DNA from: Cordia subcordata
Taxonomy: Eukaryota; Streptophyta; Magnoliopsida; Boraginales; Cordiaceae
Direction of reading: 5' to 3'
Assembly (NCBI GenBank): GCA_028554755.1
Contig: JAPTOF010000016.1
Span: 11,878,001 to 11,942,000 of the forward strand
DNA length: 64,000 nucleotides
Under the pieces are notes generated by a model that was not told the DNA's origin, did no database searches, and was given only the letters and a program-made list of their open reading frames with translations. Numbering within the stretch: position 1 is the first letter of the stretch; every line of letters begins with the position of its first letter. The translations under genes and the position numbers were made by a program. Below are positions 61,413-64,000 of this stretch, one piece after another.

Positions 61413-61485
61413 GTTCTTTTTTTTTAGTTTTATTTCAATTGTAGAACAAACAAGTAAAATTAAAGAGTATTAAAACAAACAACAA

Positions 61486-61558
61486 GCGCCTGTGGCCTAA
61501 TGGATAAGGCGTCTGACTCCAGATTAGAAGGTTGCGTGTTTGATTCAAGCTACCTTCA
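61486..61558 (+). pseudogene. Chimeric Arg/Trp-like tRNA relic
   Basis: 73 nt, the normal tRNA length. The 5' half GCGCCTGTGGCCTAATGGAT and AAGGCGTCTGACT resembles nuclear tRNA-Arg. The 3' half, with loop CTCCAGA (anticodon CCA), AGAAGGTTGCGTGTT and GATTCA, resembles nuclear tRNA-Trp. The acceptor stem (GCGCCTG against TACCTTC) does not pair. A T-run follows at about 61563. Confidence 0.72.
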
Positions 61559-61565
61559 AGTTAAT

Positions 61566-61663
61566 TTTTTTTTTTTGGTGTCAGAATACTACAGCGTCCT
61601 TGAGAAACAAAATTCTTTTTTTTTTGGTGTCAGAATACTACAGCGTCCTTGAGAAACAAAATT
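61566..61663. repeat. 49-bp tandem duplication
   Basis: The unit T-run + GGTGTCAGAATACTACAGCG + TCCTTGAGAAACAAAATTC occurs twice without visible difference (GG at 61577 and 61626). Confidence 0.92.
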
Positions 61664-61987
61664 CTCAACAAGGACAAATATTATTTTGATAACATTGCAG
61701 TGGACAGGTGCATACCAAACACATGAATTAGGCCAGTTCCCTATGGTATCTAATATATTTCATGAGATAAGTACAATTCGTATGTAACTTTGCACACAAC
61801 TATATGATTTAGGTTGTTGACAAAAACAATTACATCGAAGGAAAGGATTCTATAAAAGCCCTCAATTAATTTTATGAAATAAAAATTCAATAATCATATA
61901 ATCATAAAATAAATTAAGAACTTCTATAGTTTACTCGCTCAAACAAGTATATATTTTTATCATAATATGTAAATCCATGTATAAGTT

Positions 61988-61999
61988 GCTCTGATACCA
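61988..61999 (-). other. Primer-binding site of the minus-strand copia element
   Basis: On the minus strand TGGTATCAGAGC, an exact initiator-Met type site, lies 2 nt from the LTR. Confidence 0.92.
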
Positions 62000-62001
62000 C
62001 A

Positions 62002-62427
62002 TGTAAGCGCAAAAATAATTATACTTGAACTTACAATATAAATTTAAAGACATAATCGATAGCGGAAGCGCGTACCTGTTTGAGTCATTATTGTTAAAAG
62101 TTGTTGAAGAAATAACTGTCACCTAGTCTAGGCATAGATTTTCCTCTCCTTGCTCTACTCAATATTAACAGATGCTTATGGGAGCAACTGCTAGGGTTAA
62201 AAGTAGAAGAGGGGACCTAGCCCTATTTATATTAAATTCTGATAGTCCTACCCATAATAGAATTTATCAGAATATATGGGCCTACGCACAAAAACCCGCA
62301 TAACATTATGAGGTGGGCTAAAACCAATATGATCACAAAGCCCAATCTTGTGAACCAGATATTCAGCCTATTTATATAAAACCAAAATAATTAACAGTAG
62401 CCCACTTTAAAGAGAAATATTCCAACA
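62002..62427 (-). repeat. 5' LTR of the minus-strand copia element
   Basis: 426 bp from TGTAAGCGC to TTCCAACA in plus coordinates, nearly identical to 56592-56990 except for about 28 extra bases near its left end. Confidence 0.93.
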
Positions 62428-62477
62428 CTAGATTCAAAGTAGTGGATGAATAACTTTGCAAGCTCTAGGAGACGACG

Positions 62478-63420
62478 GTGGACCAATCCCAAAAGCTTGA
62501 ACAATATCAACAGATGATGGAGGATTTGACTTCCAAAGTTGATCAAACACTTCGTGTACTTACCACCAAAACTAACATTGAAGGTACATCTTCTAACACC
62601 ACTTCTTACATCACCTCTACCACCTCACCTATCATGACGGCACCGATTGGTAGAAACATTTCTCTACCACCACTGCTGTCATCATCTCCTTCCTATGTCT
62701 TTGCCGGTTTCAATCCCCAACCCATGTCTCCACCTCCTTTCTTCTCACATAACCCACTTGCCCTAGCCACATCACATTCCCCTTTTCCTCTATTTTCTTC
62801 ACCCACCCACATATCTTCTTCATATAACTTTTCTTCACTCCCGCCTAACTTCAACCCACTGCTGTCTTTCTCTCCCGAATTTCTTGAGGTCACCAGAGGT
62901 CGAATCAAACTGAAGCTTCCTTGCTTTGATGGCACCGACCATATTGATTGATTCTGCAAAGCTGATCAATATTTCGCCTTCAATCACATTGCTGATGACC
63001 AGAAATTGGATCTTGCTTATTACCAAATGGACGGGCGAGCTTTGCATTGGTTCCAAGGTATGTTTCGAGCTTGACAATTTATCAATTGGGAACAATTTAT
63101 ACGCGCTTTGGAAATGCGTTTTGGGCCATCGGAATTTGATGATCACCAAGGAGCACTAGCAAAATTGGTGCAAACAACCACCGTCGACGACTATCAAACA
63201 CAGTTCAAATCACTCATGAATCGCACTATAGGACTTATCCCTTCCTTTTTATTGAGTTGTTTTGTTGCAGGGTTACAGGCTGATATTCGAGTAGAAGTTC
63301 AGTCACTTCGGCCTACATCGCTTAATCAGGCAATGGGCCTCGCTAAACTACAAGAAACTAAGTTGATAGAGCAGCAGCGTTTGGACCAAAAATCTGATTG
63401 TTCCCGCAATCATTTATGAT
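62478..63420 (+). pseudogene. Degenerate Ty3/gypsy gag
   Basis: Begins MDQSQKLEQYQQMMEDLTSK, followed by a Ser/Pro-rich linker and LKLPCFDGTD. In shifted frames come ADQYFAFNHIADDQKLDLAY, GRALHWFQG, MRFGPSEFDDHQGALAKL, and LLSCFVAGLQADIRVEVQSL with AMGLAKLQETK. This is the standard plant gypsy gag capsid region. A TGA stands where tryptophan is expected (about 62949), and further stops and frameshifts follow. Confidence 0.88.
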
Positions 63421-63937
63421 GCAGCTGTGGCCCAATCCTTTTTCCCCATCTTCCAGCCCAAACACTAACCTAAATACAACCTCAAATAATTACCCGTCCA
63501 ATACATCTTATCCCACTTCCAGAACCTTCAATAACAATAACCCAAAATTCGTTGCCACACCATTACCCATCACCAGTCAACCACCATCCCGTTTCACTAG
63601 CTTGCCTTACACCATCATAAAACTTACCCCTCAGCAGATGCAATAAAGCCGTGATTTGGGTCTGTGCTATAACTATGACGAACGATATGTTGGGGGTCAC
63701 CGCTGCCAGACGAAACCTCAACTTTTTCTTCTTGAATTTGACTAGATTGACAACGATGCTCACCGAGAGGATGAGCACTTTGTCTCCAACTTACCAATTG
63801 AGGAATTGTAGGCTCAACCTGAGATCTCATCGAATACATTGGCAGGAAGTCAGTCACCGACCACTTTGCATTTCCTTGGACAATTAGCTGGCATTTTTGT
63901 TCAAGTGTTGGTGGATAAAGGGAGTACCTATAGCTTT
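63421..63937 (+). pseudogene. Degenerate gypsy zinc knuckle and aspartic protease start
   Basis: After a Ser/Asn/Pro-rich linker, GLCYNYDERYVGGHRC (about 63657-63704) is a CCHC knuckle with its second cysteine changed to tyrosine. At about 63904-63937, LVDKGSTYSFIQSRVA continuing to HLNLPVE is the retroviral protease site, with lysine in place of the usual serine/threonine of D-S/T-G. A stop precedes the knuckle, and the element continues past the window edge. Confidence 0.85.
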
Positions 63938-64000
63938 ATTCAATCACGGGTCGCCAAACATTTGAATCTCCCTGTTGAACATACTCCAAATTTATAGTTT
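63938..64000 (+). pseudogene. Gypsy protease remnant running off the window
   Basis: Continuation of the protease frame (AKHLNLPVEHTPNL) to a TAG at about 63995-63997. The rest of pol would lie to the right of the window. Confidence 0.7.

Larger units (their letters stand above)
56592..62427 (-). mobile_element. Ty1/copia element on the minus strand with internal deletion
   Basis: LTRs at 56592-56990 and 62002-62427 match closely. On the minus strand the primer site follows the right LTR, gag starts at 60289, and pol runs down to about 57763 with the polypurine tract at 57003-56991. Gag joins directly to the end of integrase, so protease and the integrase core are deleted. It sits inside a gypsy element between leader and gag. 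No matching flanking pentamers are seen (CTCAG against CTAGA). The leader (60290-61987) contains tRNA-like relics. Confidence 0.92.

Noticed and set aside
56592..62427. Target-site duplication of the minus-strand copia
   Set aside because: Flanking pentamers CTCAG and CTAGA do not match well enough to claim a duplication.

Overview
The window looks like AT-rich nuclear DNA from a flowering plant, most likely a woody or medicinal eudicot. It has one intron-rich plant gene relic (a triterpene cyclase), nested Ty1/copia and Ty3/gypsy LTR retrotransposons with plant-type primer-binding sites, small DNA-transposon derivatives, Helitron termini and a piece of inserted plastid DNA. I see no intact cellular protein-coding gene.

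Layout. 1-3269: non-coding, with a possible minus-strand promoter and first exon near 690-1223. 3270-12306: a full-length but heavily decayed copia element with LTRs of about 1.7 kb. 12538-19771: a large LTR element without recognisable pol (LARD-like) with an Athila/Tat-style primer site. 19772-25987: non-coding sequence with an LTR-like block and a doubtful fragment of a minus-strand gene. 25988-28961: a short copia element on the minus strand with an exact 5-bp target duplication, whose integrase segment is inverted relative to gag and RNase H. 28974-30260: a tandem duplication in which only the first copy carries a Tourist-like MITE.

33295-47917 is the main gene: an oxidosqualene cyclase of plant triterpene-synthase type, in which 16 of 17 expected exons can be read with good splice sites. 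It is broken. The exon that should sit between exons 4 and 6 is not found in a 7.4-kb gap, there are in-frame stops in exon 10 (46255) and exon 14 (47029), and exon 14 has no donor site. Its introns hold a MULE-type MITE (36541-37082) and plastid DNA from psaA and ycf1 (38196-39112).

47918-56100 is intergenic, with two opposed Helitron 3' termini (49419 and 54406), a hAT-type element with an exact 8-bp duplication (52484-53176) and a probable LTR fragment with short tandem arrays. From 56139 to the right edge lies a decayed Ty3/gypsy element whose leader is interrupted by a minus-strand copia element (56592-62427). That copia keeps a 622-codon uninterrupted integrase-tail/RT/RNase H frame but lacks protease and the integrase core. 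Its leader holds a row of tRNA-like relics (Glu-, Leu- and Trp/Arg-like), each followed by a T-run on the opposite strand. This row and the multiply broken cyclase are the most unusual things in the window.
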